The notes under the pieces: generated by a model | The model's database searches: none | What the model was told of the DNA's origin: nothing | The model's input: only the letters and a program-made list of their open reading frames with translations | Made by a program: the position numbers and the translations under genes | Shown here: in pieces, positions 53,611 through 63,908 of the stretch | Layout: each line of letters opens with the position of its first letter | How positions within the stretch are numbered: position 1 is the stretch's first letter | Source of the DNA: Clostridium sp. D53t1_180928_C8 | Lineage (GTDB): Bacteria > Bacillota > Clostridia > Clostridiales > Clostridiaceae | Assembly: GCF_015667795.1 (NCBI RefSeq) | Contig: NZ_JADPEL010000001.1 | Span: 264,574 to 328,573 of the forward strand | Reading direction: 5' to 3' | DNA length: 64,000 bases

Positions 53611-55299
53611 ATGATGAAAATATTTAGATTAACATATAATGAATTAGTAAAACAGTTTAAAAAGCCAAGTATTAAAATTATATTTGCTTTAATATTAATA
53701 TCAGCAATGATATTACCGGCAGTGATAAATAAAATACCACAAAATTATCAGTATTCTAATGCTTTAGAAAGTAATAAGTATATGCTTCAACAGGCAGAGC
53801 AAAATGTTGAAGAATTTTCTAAGGATAAAACTGAAAAAGGGAAGATTCAGCTAAAGTACGCTATAATAGAAAAAGAGTGTATGCAATTATTTGTAGATTA
53901 TGAAATTGGATTTGATGATTGGAGAAAGAATGAAGTTGAGGCTTATAGAAATGCAGCTTATGAATTAGCAGCAATTGAATTTGTATTAAATGGATACAAT
54001 CAAGAGGTAATTATAGAAAAACTTCAATGTGTAGATCCCAATAAAATACAAGAATATAATAAGATGACTTTAGAAAAGAAGAAAGAAGTAGAAGCTAAGT
54101 ATACAGCATTAAAGCAACGTGCCTTAGATATAATTGCTAACAATGATAATTTAGCTCATACAGAAGATGAGATAAAAAGAAAAAATGAATATATAGCACT
54201 TAATCAAAAATATATTGATGAATATGAAAAGTTAAAAGCTAAGAATCCTACAAAAAAGGAAGATATAGAAAAGCTTGAAGCATTAGAAAAAGAGGCTATA
54301 AACGCAGCAGAAAGTATAAAATACTTTAATATTGATAATGCAATAATGCAATTTAGATTAGATAATAAAATTAATTATGATTCAAGTAACTGGAAAAATA
54401 ATTCTATTAAAACAGTTGAAGAAGAAGTATCAGAATTAAGAATGAAATTATTAACTGAAAAAGAATATGCAGCTTCAGCAAATCAGTTAGAATATTCAAT
54501 GACTTATGATGAGTACGTTAAAAATTATAATGAAACAAATAATAAAAGAGTAAATAAAATAAAAGAAGTATGGTATGGATTAGAAAATAATATTCCAGAT
54601 TTAAATGACATAAGAGATGCTAGAAGTGTTTTAGATAGCACATATGAAATATATATTATACTTGCAGTTATAATGGTTATTATAATTGGTGGTGGAATTG
54701 TAGCAACAGAGTTTTCTAAGGGAACTATTAGATTACTTCTTATTAGACCAGTATCAAGATGGAAAATATTATTATCAAAACTATTAGCAGTATTAATTGT
54801 TGGATTTTCAATAGTAATATTAGGAATAGGAATACTCTATGTTTCTACAGGAGTTGTGTTTGGAATGGATACTTACAATACACCACTTTTAGAAACAGTA
54901 GGTATAAATATTGAACAAGTAAGTTTTATGAGTTATTTGATACCAAAAATATTATTATCTTGTTCAAGTTTGGTATTTATAATATCTTTAGTATTTGCAG
55001 TTTCAACTTTAGCTAAAAACACTGCTTTAGCGGTAGCTATTAGTATGGTTCTTTATTTAGGTATAGCACCAGCAACAGATTTATTAATAAGTATGAAGCA
55101 AACTTGGATAGTGAATACTTTATTGCCGTATATTAATAGTTCATATTTAAGATTAATGCCAAGTGGTCAGCAGATGTTATCAGAAAGTTTTGGAATGTCT
55201 ATGAACTTTGAAAGTGGAGCAGTTCAATTATTAATTGTATCCGCTGTATTGTTAATAGGAACATTTATAGTGTTTATTAAGAAGGATGTTAAAAGCTAA
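53611..55299 (+). CDS. ABC-2-type permease with a large soluble insertion
   Basis: 562 aa (two adjacent ATGs, 53611 and 53614). One N-terminal helix (about 22-38), then ~300 residues of Lys/Glu-rich predicted coiled coil on the outer face, then five to six C-terminal helices with GGGIVATEFSKGTIRLLLIRPV, the ABC-2 permease signature. The large extracytoplasmic insertion may bind a peptide or lipid ligand. Operon partner of the BcrA-like ATPase; terminator follows. Confidence 0.87.
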   Translation: MMKIFRLTYNELVKQFKKPSIKIIFALILISAMILPAVINKIPQNYQYSNALESNKYMLQQAEQNVEEFSKDKTEKGKIQLKYAIIEKECMQLFVDYEIGFDDWRKNEVEAYRNAAYELAAIEFVLNGYNQEVIIEKLQCVDPNKIQEYNKMTLEKKKEVEAKYTALKQRALDIIANNDNLAHTEDEIKRKNEYIALNQKYIDEYEKLKAKNPTKKEDIEKLEALEKEAINAAESIKYFNIDNAIMQFRLDNKINYDSSNWKNNSIKTVEEEVSELRMKLLTEKEYAASANQLEYSMTYDEYVKNYNETNNKRVNKIKEVWYGLENNIPDLNDIRDARSVLDSTYEIYIILAVIMVIIIGGGIVATEFSKGTIRLLLIRPVSRWKILLSKLLAVLIVGFSIVILGIGILYVSTGVVFGMDTYNTPLLETVGINIEQVSFMSYLIPKILLSCSSLVFIISLVFAVSTLAKNTALAVAISMVLYLGIAPATDLLISMKQTWIVNTLLPYINSSYLRLMPSGQQMLSESFGMSMNFESGAVQLLIVSAVLLIGTFIVFIKKDVKS

Positions 55300-55305
55300 A
55301 TTTAG

Positions 55306-55342
55306 AGAGGATTATATTTATTAAAATATAATCCTTTTTTTG
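55306..55342 (+). terminator. Terminator after the ABC-2 permease gene
   Basis: About 12-bp stem between the AGGATTATATT arm (near 55308-55318) and its complement ending CCT, followed by seven T residues. Confidence 0.85.
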
Positions 55343-55404
55343 TTATGGAAATGTAAGAAAATACGAATATTATATAATATATAGTAATTATTTAGGAGAG
55401 AAAA

Positions 55405-56073
55405 ATGAGTGTTATAAGTGTAAAAAAAGTAAGTAAAATTTATGGTAAGGATGAGAATAAGATAGAAGCTTTAAAGGATATAAACTTAACTATAGAAAAA
55501 GGAGAATTTGTAGCAATAGTAGGGGCTTCTGGTTCAGGAAAATCTACATTATTACATATTATAGGGGGAATAGATAGGGCAACTAAAGGAGATGTATTTA
55601 TAGATAATATTAACTTAAATTCATTATCAGAAGAGGAAATATCATTGCTTAGGCTTCGCAAAGTAGGATTTGTATTTCAGATGTATAATTTAATTCCGGT
55701 ATTAACAGTAGAAGAAAATATAGAAATGCCAGTTCTATTAGATGATGGTGTTATTGATGAATCATATAAGAATGAATTAATAAAAATGTTAGCCTTAGAA
55801 GACAGAAGGAATCATATGCCATCACAATTATCAGGTGGTCAGCAACAAAGAGTTGCAATTGGGAGAGCACTGGCAAATAAACCATCAATAATATTAGCTG
55901 ATGAACCTACAGGAAATTTAGACTCTAAAACTGCAATGGATATAATGGAGCTTTTAAAGTTTAGTACAAGAAAATATAATCAAACTTTAGTTTTAATAAC
56001 ACATGATGAAAAAATATCTAAAATGGCTGATAGAGTTATAACTATTAAAGATGGAATGTTAATAGAACTGTAA
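55405..56073 (+). CDS. LolD/MacB-like ABC ATP-binding protein
   Basis: 222 aa. Walker A GASGSGKST near 39, signature LSGGQQQRVAIGRAL near 141, Walker B IILADEPTGNLDS near 163. This family pairs with FtsX/MacB-type mechanotransducing permeases, as here. A TATAAT at 55373-55378 upstream may be the operon -10. Confidence 0.93.
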   Translation: MSVISVKKVSKIYGKDENKIEALKDINLTIEKGEFVAIVGASGSGKSTLLHIIGGIDRATKGDVFIDNINLNSLSEEEISLLRLRKVGFVFQMYNLIPVLTVEENIEMPVLLDDGVIDESYKNELIKMLALEDRRNHMPSQLSGGQQQRVAIGRALANKPSIILADEPTGNLDSKTAMDIMELLKFSTRKYNQTLVLITHDEKISKMADRVITIKDGMLIEL

Positions 56074-56082
56074 AGTAAAGAG

Positions 56083-58563
56083 GTGAGAAAAATTAAGAAA
56101 TATGGAGATATAGTAAATAAACAATTTACAGTGAATAGAAGAAGAAATTTATTAACTATACTAGGTATAATTTTGAGCATTATTTTATTTACGTCAGTAG
56201 GATATATACAGAATTACTCTAGGGATTTGAACATTTTAGAAACCAAGTCTAATAGTGGAGATTATGAGGCTATGTTTAAAGATATTTCAGAGGAACAACT
56301 AAAAATGCTTACCAATAATGTTAATGTGCGTAATGTTGGTTCTTATGGTGAAATTTATAGTGAAAGGGTTAGCATAAATGGAATCGAAAAAAATATTAAT
56401 ATTTATTCGCTAGATAGGGTGGCACTGCAAGAAATATTTTCTCCAATTATAAAGTTAGAGAGTGGAAATATACCAAAAGAAGAAGGAGAAATAATATTAG
56501 ATGAAGTTGGGAAAAATCTTTTAAATAATAAAATTGGAGATTTAATAACTTTTGTAGGAAAAGAATATAAAATTACAGGTTTTTTTGATAAAAATAGTCC
56601 ATTTAATTCATATAGTATTGAAGGTATAACATATTCTGAATATGAAAATACAAATGCAATTTTTAATACAATACATACAGATAGAGATGAAATATATAAA
56701 ATAGCAGATAACTTAGAAATAAAAAGAAATAATGTATTCACTAACGAAATGTTATTTTATAGTTATGGAGACGGAAATAACTATAAAATAGTTGAAGCGT
56801 CTTTATATATAGTAATATTGATACTTACAATTTTTCTTACTTATGGCGCTATTAATGTTTCAGTGAAAGAAAGAGTAAATCAATTTTCAATATTAAGATG
56901 CATTGGTGCAACGCCTAACAAATTAAGAAGAATGTTAATAAGGGAAAGTTGTTTTTTACTAATTTTATCTATAATACCTGGTATAATTCTAGGTCAGTTA
57001 GTATGCTTTTTCATCTCAGATATAGTATTAAGCAAGTTTATTGGAATGGAAAGTTATGGATTAGGATATAAAATATATCCTAATGTATTAATAATGGTAA
57101 TTATTTTAACTATTATTAATATAGTAGTTTCAACTATTGTACCTTTAGTTAATATTGGAAAACTATCACCTATAGAGGGCGTAAAAGGCATAGCTAATAT
57201 TAAAAGAAGAAATCCCAATATTATAGCAAGGTTATTTGGATATAATGGTGAAATAGCATATAAAAATATTAGAGCTGATGATAAAAATTTTATTATTACT
57301 ACAGTAGTATCGATTATTATATTAACTGTATTTATTGTATTTTCTGCATATAATGAAAATTTAATTACTGTTAATTCTAGTGAATATACTAAAGATATTG
57401 CATTAGATATTACACCGAAAAGTGAAAATGTTTCAGATGAAATCTTATATCACAAAAATCAAATTTCGCAGTTAGGTGTAGCAGAAAAAATTTATTCTAG
57501 AGTAAATTATTCAGCTGATGGAATTTTTAAAGATGTAAAATTAAATAAATATATTCCAGAAATAAAAGAAGAATATGGATACGGTGAAAAAAGTATTAAT
57601 TTCGAAGGAAAGCAATCAACATATAGTAATATGATTAGAATTTTAGTATCAGATGATAATACCTTAGAAGAGATGCTACCGTATGTAGATGAACAGTTAT
57701 CATTAGAGGATTTTAAAGATAATGGAGTAGTAATTATTAATAGAGTAGTTATTAAAAATTTTATTGATGTATGTAGGGAAAATTTATTTGATTTAAATTT
57801 AAAAGATAAGTTTACTTTAGCTATAAAAGATATTAATGATGGAATAAGGATACCAGTTTCAGAAGACATAGATTATATTATGAAAAATAATAGAGAGATA
57901 GAATTTAAATATTTAGGTTCTATAGATGGAGATAAAGTTTTAGACGGAAAGAGATATGGATATCCCAATAGTATAACTTTAATAGTAAGTGAAGATTTTG
58001 TTAATAGAGAGGGGTTAAAGTTTAATCAAATTAATTTAATGATTGATGCTACTGATGATGATAGATCAATAGGAATTATTAAAGAATATTCAAATGTTAT
58101 AGATGGGTATTATTTTGAAAATTATGATTGGAAGGATTATATTGGAAAATATTATTTGATGATGGGAATCGTTATGTATATAATATTAGTCTTAACTATT
58201 ATTGTGGGAGCTATGAATATCATAAATAATAAGACTATAAATATAAAGCTAAGAAGCAAGGAAATAGGAGTATTTCTTGCTATTGGAATGACTAAGAAAA
58301 GATTAAGAAAAATATTAATGTTAGAAGGAATAATTCAATGGATTATAGCATCAGCTATATCTTTAGGGTTATCAATTGTAATACTAAAAATAATTAATGA
58401 AATTATATATTATACTTCAGAAGTAGAGATTACAAATATGCCTATAGAAGCTATGTTATTTGGGGTATCAGTATTATTAATTATTAATATATTAGCAAGT
58501 TATTTACCAATAAGAAAACTTAAGACAATGGATACAACAAAGCTAATTAGAAATAATGAATAA
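56083..58563 (+). CDS. FtsX-like permease
   Basis: 826 aa. Helix after RRRNLLTILGIILSIILF near 24-41, a large extracytoplasmic domain, three helices near 240-350 and a second half with the same plan ending at residues ~690-815; two FtsX domains in total, as in BceB-like or MacB-like peptide-sensing or -removing permeases. Start codon unclear: GTG at 56083 lies within AGAGGTGA, while an ATT at 56092 is 5 bases behind that site. Followed by a two-component system that could be controlled by it. Confidence 0.88.
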   Translation: MRKIKKYGDIVNKQFTVNRRRNLLTILGIILSIILFTSVGYIQNYSRDLNILETKSNSGDYEAMFKDISEEQLKMLTNNVNVRNVGSYGEIYSERVSINGIEKNINIYSLDRVALQEIFSPIIKLESGNIPKEEGEIILDEVGKNLLNNKIGDLITFVGKEYKITGFFDKNSPFNSYSIEGITYSEYENTNAIFNTIHTDRDEIYKIADNLEIKRNNVFTNEMLFYSYGDGNNYKIVEASLYIVILILTIFLTYGAINVSVKERVNQFSILRCIGATPNKLRRMLIRESCFLLILSIIPGIILGQLVCFFISDIVLSKFIGMESYGLGYKIYPNVLIMVIILTIINIVVSTIVPLVNIGKLSPIEGVKGIANIKRRNPNIIARLFGYNGEIAYKNIRADDKNFIITTVVSIIILTVFIVFSAYNENLITVNSSEYTKDIALDITPKSENVSDEILYHKNQISQLGVAEKIYSRVNYSADGIFKDVKLNKYIPEIKEEYGYGEKSINFEGKQSTYSNMIRILVSDDNTLEEMLPYVDEQLSLEDFKDNGVVIINRVVIKNFIDVCRENLFDLNLKDKFTLAIKDINDGIRIPVSEDIDYIMKNNREIEFKYLGSIDGDKVLDGKRYGYPNSITLIVSEDFVNREGLKFNQINLMIDATDDDRSIGIIKEYSNVIDGYYFENYDWKDYIGKYYLMMGIVMYIILVLTIIVGAMNIINNKTINIKLRSKEIGVFLAIGMTKKRLRKILMLEGIIQWIIASAISLGLSIVILKIINEIIYYTSEVEITNMPIEAMLFGVSVLLIINILASYLPIRKLKTMDTTKLIRNNE

Positions 58564-58580
58564 GGATGGTTAAGTAAAAT

Positions 58581-59279
58581 ATGAAAAATATATTATTAGT
58601 AGAAGATGATAGAGCAGTTGCTTTAGCTGTAATATACAGTTTAAAAAAGGAAGGGTTTATGGTAGATCATGCTATGAATTTAAAAACAGCAAGAACTATG
58701 ATAAATGACAATATTGATATAATACTTTTAGATTTAATGTTGCCAGATGGTGATGGATATGAGCTTTGTAGTGAGATAAGGGAAAATGGAAATGAAGTTC
58801 CTATAATATTTATGACAGCTTGTGATGAAGAATCAAATATAGTAACAGGATTAGACTTAGGAGCAGATGATTATGTTACTAAACCTGTAAAAATTAGAGA
58901 GCTTACTTCAAGGATAAATGCTGTTTTAAGAAGAAAAGGAAATTTAATAAAAGATACTAATAAAGAAGTAATGACTAGTGAAGGGATTGAGATTAATAAT
59001 GGAGCTCATATTGTAAGGAAAAATGGAGAAGAGTTATCTCTAACATTAAATGAATTTAAGCTATTAAAAATTCTTATGGAAAATGCTCCAAATGTATTAA
59101 CTAGAAATATAATTTTAGAGAAGCTTTGGGACATTGATGGTAACTTTATTGATGATAATGCTTTAAGTGTATATATGAAGAGATTGAGAGAAAAAATAGA
59201 AAATGATAGTAAAAATCCAACTTTAATAATAACAGTAAGAGGTGTAGGTTATAAATGGGCAGCTAAGGTGGTGAAATAA
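58581..59279 (+). CDS. OmpR-family response regulator
   Basis: 232 aa. Receiver domain with acidic pair Asp9-Asp10, phosphoacceptor Asp51 in LLDLMLPDGDG and Lys near 101 in VTKPVK. C-terminal winged helix (about 135-230), with LTLNEFKLLKILMENAPNVL and an SVYMKRLREKI recognition helix. Co-transcribed with the FtsX-like permease and histidine kinase. Confidence 0.94.
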   Translation: MKNILLVEDDRAVALAVIYSLKKEGFMVDHAMNLKTARTMINDNIDIILLDLMLPDGDGYELCSEIRENGNEVPIIFMTACDEESNIVTGLDLGADDYVTKPVKIRELTSRINAVLRRKGNLIKDTNKEVMTSEGIEINNGAHIVRKNGEELSLTLNEFKLLKILMENAPNVLTRNIILEKLWDIDGNFIDDNALSVYMKRLREKIENDSKNPTLIITVRGVGYKWAAKVVK

Positions 59280-60539
59280 TTGATAGCATTTCAAAATAAA
59301 GATGAAAGGTTAAAGATTATAACATATGTATTTATAGCACTACTGATTCAAGGAATAGTATTTTATATTATTTTTTATAGTTCAATAAAATCAATTAACA
59401 GTAGAATAATAAATCAAAACTTTTCTATTTTATCATTTGTAAATAATAAGGATAGTAATCTTGCAAGGGATATAGTGCCAATTATAACAGGAAAAATCAT
59501 TAGTGATTCAAATAGTATAAGTAATGGAGAAGAAATATTATCTAAATATTCATATGATGATAGTTTAAATTATAAAAATAACCCATTGATTGGAACCTCT
59601 ATAAATAGATATATGAGTTTAATTGGAGGAGTTTGTATTATAACATTATTAATAATAAGCGGAGGAATAATTTGGTTAATAAATCCTTTATATAAAGAGA
59701 TTAAATATTTAACTTATAGAGCAGAAACTATTCTTGAAAATAAGAATATAGAAGATGAAATGAATTTTAAATATAGAGGTAGTCTAGATAAATTCATTCT
59801 TAAATTTTCTATGATGGAGGAAAGAATACATAATAGTATGTCTTTGCTTAATGAAGAAAAGATAAACTTAAAAAATATAATTAATGATATCTCTCATCAA
59901 CTTAAGACACCATTAATGGCTCTTTCTATGTACAATGAAATTTTAACAGATCATAGAAATATGGAATATGAAGATATAGATAATTTTATTGATTCAAGCA
60001 ATGAACAGTTAGATAGAATGGAATGGCTGGTTAAAACCTTATTAAAATACGCAAGACTTGAAAGTAATGTTGTTGAATATCATAAAGAAAGTTTTAGTTT
60101 AAATAATACTATAGAAGAAAGTATATCTCCGTTAAAAGTAAAAGCAAGTGAAAAAAAACAAGAGTTGAGTTTTAAATATGATAAACAAATTAATTTTTAT
60201 CATGATAGAAAATGGATAGCAGAAGCTTTAAGTAATATTATTAAAAATGCTATAGAGCATACAGATGTTAATGGAAAAATAGAAGTTGGAGTTGAGGAGA
60301 CTCCAATTACTATAAGAGTATATGTTAAGGATAATGGAGAAGGTATTGATAAGGATGAGATAAAGAAAATCTTTAATAGGTTTTATAAAGGTGAAAATTC
60401 AATTAATCCTACAAGTATAGGAATAGGACTTTGTTTAAGTAAAGCTATAGTAAAAGCACATAATGGCGATATAACTGTAGAGAGTGAAGTAGGAAAAGGA
60501 AGTATTTTTTATATTACTTTTATAAAATCTATTTATTAA
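59280..60539 (+). CDS. Sensor histidine kinase
   Basis: 419 aa, TTG start at 59280 immediately after the regulator stop (ribosome binding site GGTGGTG). Two transmembrane helices (about 11-31 and 113-137) enclose an ~80-residue extracellular loop. H-box His206 in NDISHQLKTPLMAL; N, G1 and G2 boxes in IIKNAIEHTD, DNGEGID and SIGIGLCLSKAIVKAHNG. Pairs with the response regulator; probable sensor for the adjacent transport systems. Confidence 0.93.
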   Translation: MIAFQNKDERLKIITYVFIALLIQGIVFYIIFYSSIKSINSRIINQNFSILSFVNNKDSNLARDIVPIITGKIISDSNSISNGEEILSKYSYDDSLNYKNNPLIGTSINRYMSLIGGVCIITLLIISGGIIWLINPLYKEIKYLTYRAETILENKNIEDEMNFKYRGSLDKFILKFSMMEERIHNSMSLLNEEKINLKNIINDISHQLKTPLMALSMYNEILTDHRNMEYEDIDNFIDSSNEQLDRMEWLVKTLLKYARLESNVVEYHKESFSLNNTIEESISPLKVKASEKKQELSFKYDKQINFYHDRKWIAEALSNIIKNAIEHTDVNGKIEVGVEETPITIRVYVKDNGEGIDKDEIKKIFNRFYKGENSINPTSIGIGLCLSKAIVKAHNGDITVESEVGKGSIFYITFIKSIY

Positions 60540-60546
60540 AATAATT

Positions 60547-60596
60547 ATGCCCTAGATGAGAGGAGTGTATCTCCTTTTGTTTAGGGTATATTTTTA
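60547..60596 (+). terminator. Terminator of the ABC/two-component operon
   Basis: 16-bp stem with four G-T wobbles (60550-60565 with 60571-60586), extended by three weaker pairs, then T residues 60591-60595. Confidence 0.85.
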
Positions 60597-60635
60597 TAGG
60601 ATAAAATTAACAGTGAAAACTATTTCAAAATATTA

Positions 60636-60664
60636 TTGACAAACATATACGTACAAGTTATTAT
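60636..60664 (+). promoter_or_regulatory. Promoter of the trehalose operon
   Basis: TTGACA (60636-60641), 17-base spacer, TATTAT (60659-60664); start near 60671. Confidence 0.85.
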
Positions 60665-60695
60665 TAAAGCATAACATGAGATGTACGTACAAGTT
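60648..60695 (+). promoter_or_regulatory. Paired TreR-type operators
   Basis: TACGTACAAGTT occurs at 60648-60659 and 60684-60695, each the conserved half of an imperfect palindrome centred on TACGTA. One lies in the promoter spacer, the other just behind the start. treR begins at the right edge of the window. Confidence 0.6.
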
Positions 60696-60715
60696 TTAAA
60701 TAAGGAGGAAAAGCG

Positions 60716-62122
60716 ATGGGAAAGTATATTGATGAATCAAAAAGATTGCTTGAATGTGTAGGAGGAAGAGAAAATATTGCTGCAGTTACACACTGTGTAA
60801 CACGTATGAGATTTGTATTAAAAGATACAGCTAAAGCAAATAAAGAAGAGATTGAAAAAATAAAGTCTGTAAAAGGTACATTTATTCAAGCTGGACAATT
60901 CCAAGTAATTATAGGAAATACAGTAACAGATTTTTATAATGATTTTGTAAAGGTGTCTGGAGTAGAAGGAACGAGTAAAGAAGATGCAAAAGATGCAGCA
61001 AAATCAAATATGTCTTTTATACAAAGATTGATGGCAAATTTAGCAGAAATTTTTTCACCACTTATACCAGCAATTATTGTTGGAGGTTTAATATTAGGAT
61101 TTAGAAATATAATTGGAGATGTTAAGTTCTTTGAAGATGGAACAAAGAGTTTAATTGAAATATCACAGTTTTGGGCAGGGACACATAGTTTCTTATGGTT
61201 AATAGGTGAAGCTATATTCCACTTCTTACCTGTAGGAATTACATGGGCAATAACTAAGAAGATGGGAACAACTCAAATACTAGGTATAGTATTAGGTATT
61301 ACTTTAGTATCACCACAGCTTTTAAATGCTTATGCAGTTTCAGGTGGAACAGTAGCTCCAGTATGGGACTTTGGATTTGCACAAGTTAATATGATTGGAT
61401 ATCAAGCACAAGTTATTCCAGCTATACTTGCAGGATTTGTACTTGTATATTTAGAAAGATTCTTTAGAAAGATTTCACCAGCATCAATATCAATGATTAT
61501 AGTTCCATTCTTTGCTTTAGTACCAGCTGTACTTATTGCACATACAGTATTAGGTCCAATTGGTTGGACTATAGGATCATGGATTTCAACTATAGTTTAT
61601 TCAGGATTAACATCATCATTTAGTTGGTTATTTGCAGGTGTATTTGGATTTGTATATGCACCACTAGTTATTACTGGATTACATCATATGACAAATGCAA
61701 TAGATCTTCAATTAATGGCACAAGTAGGTGGAACATTACTATGGCCAATGATAGCTTTATCTAATATAGCTCAAGGGTCAGCAGTTCTTGCAATGATATA
61801 TTTACAAAGAAAAAATGAAGAAGAAAAACAAGTTTCAATACCAGCATGTATTTCAGCATACTTAGGTGTAACTGAACCGGCATTATTTGGTGTTAACTTA
61901 AAATATGGATTCCCATTTATTTGTGGGATGATAGGTTCAGGTATAGCAGCAGTTATCTCTGTTGCAAGTGGAGTTATGGCAAATGCGATAGGTATTGGAG
62001 GTATTCCTGGAATCCTTTCAATTCAACCACAGCACATGATAATGTTTGCTGTAGCAATGGTAGTAGCAATAGTTGTACCATTTGTATTAACAGTTGTAGT
62101 AGGTAAAAAGAAATTAGGTTAA
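60716..62122 (+). CDS. treP: PTS trehalose-specific EIIBC component
   Basis: 468 aa. N-terminal EIIB domain with phosphorylated Cys27 in AVTHCVTRMRF; EIIC membrane domain (about 100-465) with GITWAITKKMG, HHMTNAIDLQL and the LGVTEPALFGVNLKYGFPF motif of glucose-superfamily permeases. No EIIA domain, so another protein's EIIA must supply phosphate. Imports trehalose as trehalose-6-phosphate for the next enzyme. AAGGAGGAA ribosome binding site. Confidence 0.93.
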   Translation: MGKYIDESKRLLECVGGRENIAAVTHCVTRMRFVLKDTAKANKEEIEKIKSVKGTFIQAGQFQVIIGNTVTDFYNDFVKVSGVEGTSKEDAKDAAKSNMSFIQRLMANLAEIFSPLIPAIIVGGLILGFRNIIGDVKFFEDGTKSLIEISQFWAGTHSFLWLIGEAIFHFLPVGITWAITKKMGTTQILGIVLGITLVSPQLLNAYAVSGGTVAPVWDFGFAQVNMIGYQAQVIPAILAGFVLVYLERFFRKISPASISMIIVPFFALVPAVLIAHTVLGPIGWTIGSWISTIVYSGLTSSFSWLFAGVFGFVYAPLVITGLHHMTNAIDLQLMAQVGGTLLWPMIALSNIAQGSAVLAMIYLQRKNEEEKQVSIPACISAYLGVTEPALFGVNLKYGFPFICGMIGSGIAAVISVASGVMANAIGIGGIPGILSIQPQHMIMFAVAMVVAIVVPFVLTVVVGKKKLG

Positions 62123-62210
62123 AAATTGATTGAAATGGATGATATAGATAAGTAATTTTAAGTTGCTTATCATATTGTCCTTTCTTGTTAAGAAAAAGGA
62201 GATAAATAAA

Positions 62211-63872
62211 ATGAAAGATTTTAAAGAAAGTGTAGTTTATCAAATATATCCTAAATCATTTAATGATTCAAATGGGGATGGTATTGGAGATTTAAGAGGG
62301 ATAATAGAAAAATTAGATTATTTAAAAGAGTTAGGTATTGATTACATATGGATGACACCATTTTATACTTCTCCACAAAATGATAATGGTTATGATATTG
62401 CAGATTATTATAATATAGATCCACGATTTGGTGATATGGATGACTTTGAGGAGCTTGTAGAGGAAGCTAAAAAAAGAAACATAGATATAATGTTAGACAT
62501 GGTATTTAATCATACTTCAACAGAACATCAATGGTTTAAAAATGCATTAAATGGAGAGGAAAAATATAAAGATTTCTACATTTTTAAAGAAGGTAAAGAT
62601 GGAAAAGAGCCAACAAATTGGATTTCTAAGTTTGGTGGATCAGCATGGAAGTATGTAGAAGAATTTAATGAATATTATTTACATTTATTTGATGTAACTC
62701 AAGGTGATTTAAATTGGGATAATGAAGAAGTAAGAAACGAAATATTTAAGGTAGCTAATTTTTGGTTAGATAAGGGAGTAAAGGGATTTAGATTAGATGT
62801 TATAAACCTTATATCAAAACCAGAAAACTTTGAAGATGATAATATAGGAGATGGTAGAAGGTTTTATACTGATGGGCCTAATATTCATATGTATTTAAAG
62901 GAGCTTAATAAAAATACCTTTGGTAAATATAAAGGTGTAGTGACAGTTGGTGAAATGTCATCCACATCAATAGATAATTGTATTAAGTATTCAAATCCAG
63001 AAGAAAAAGAGCTTTCAATGGTATTTAACTTTCATCATTTAAAAGTTGACTATGAGAATGGTGATAAATGGACTTTGATGGATTTTGATTTTATGATGCT
63101 TAAAAATATATTTAAAGATTGGCAAGAAGGCATGGAAAAAGGAAATGGATGGAGTGCCGTATTTTGGTGCAATCATGACCAACCAAGAGCTTTATCTAGA
63201 TTTGGTGATGATAAAAAATATCCCAATGAAAGCGCAAAGATGTTAGCTACTACTATTCATATGATGAGAGGAACACCTTATATTTATCAAGGTGAAGAGT
63301 TTGGTATGACTAATCCTTACTTTAATAGTATAAATGATTATAGAGATATTGAATCAATAAATTATTATAATATTTTAAAAGAACAAGGAGTGTCTGAAGA
63401 TAGAATTTTAGAGATATTAAAAGCTAAATCTAGAGATAATTCAAGAACTCCGATTCAATGGAATAATAGTGAAAATGCTGGATTTACAACTGGTACTCCA
63501 TGGATACCAGTAAGTAAGTCTTATAAAGATATAAATGCAGAAAATGCACTTAAGGATAATGAATCTATATTTTATTATTATAAAAAATTGATAGCATTAA
63601 GAAAAGAATATGATGTTATTTCAAAAGGTTCTTTTAATATGATATTAGAAGATAATAATAAGGTACTTGGATATACTAGGAAGTATGAAAATAAGTTTTT
63701 AATAGTATTAAATAATTTTTATGGAGAAGATGTGAAGATAGATATTTCATCTAAATTAATAAAAGATAATAAGTATAAGGTATTAATATCAAACTATTCT
63801 AATGAAAATAAATTGAATGAGGAAATAACTCTTAGACCATATGAATCAGTAGTTTATTATATTGAGGAATAG
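62211..63872 (+). CDS. treA: Trehalose-6-phosphate hydrolase (alpha,alpha-phosphotrehalase)
   Basis: 554 aa from the ATG at 62211 (AAAGGAGAT upstream; an in-frame upstream start at 62163 lacks one). GH13 enzyme: region I DMVFNHTS near 102, nucleophile Asp196 in GFRLDVINL, acid/base Glu248 in VGEMSS, region IV WCNHDQPRALSRFG near 320. Cuts trehalose-6-phosphate into glucose and glucose-6-phosphate in the cytoplasm. Located directly behind the trehalose PTS gene. Confidence 0.95.
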   Translation: MKDFKESVVYQIYPKSFNDSNGDGIGDLRGIIEKLDYLKELGIDYIWMTPFYTSPQNDNGYDIADYYNIDPRFGDMDDFEELVEEAKKRNIDIMLDMVFNHTSTEHQWFKNALNGEEKYKDFYIFKEGKDGKEPTNWISKFGGSAWKYVEEFNEYYLHLFDVTQGDLNWDNEEVRNEIFKVANFWLDKGVKGFRLDVINLISKPENFEDDNIGDGRRFYTDGPNIHMYLKELNKNTFGKYKGVVTVGEMSSTSIDNCIKYSNPEEKELSMVFNFHHLKVDYENGDKWTLMDFDFMMLKNIFKDWQEGMEKGNGWSAVFWCNHDQPRALSRFGDDKKYPNESAKMLATTIHMMRGTPYIYQGEEFGMTNPYFNSINDYRDIESINYYNILKEQGVSEDRILEILKAKSRDNSRTPIQWNNSENAGFTTGTPWIPVSKSYKDINAENALKDNESIFYYYKKLIALRKEYDVISKGSFNMILEDNNKVLGYTRKYENKFLIVLNNFYGEDVKIDISSKLIKDNKYKVLISNYSNENKLNEEITLRPYESVVYYIEE

Positions 63873-63908
63873 TATACTTATATGATAGAATTACTATGGT
63901 GATATAAA

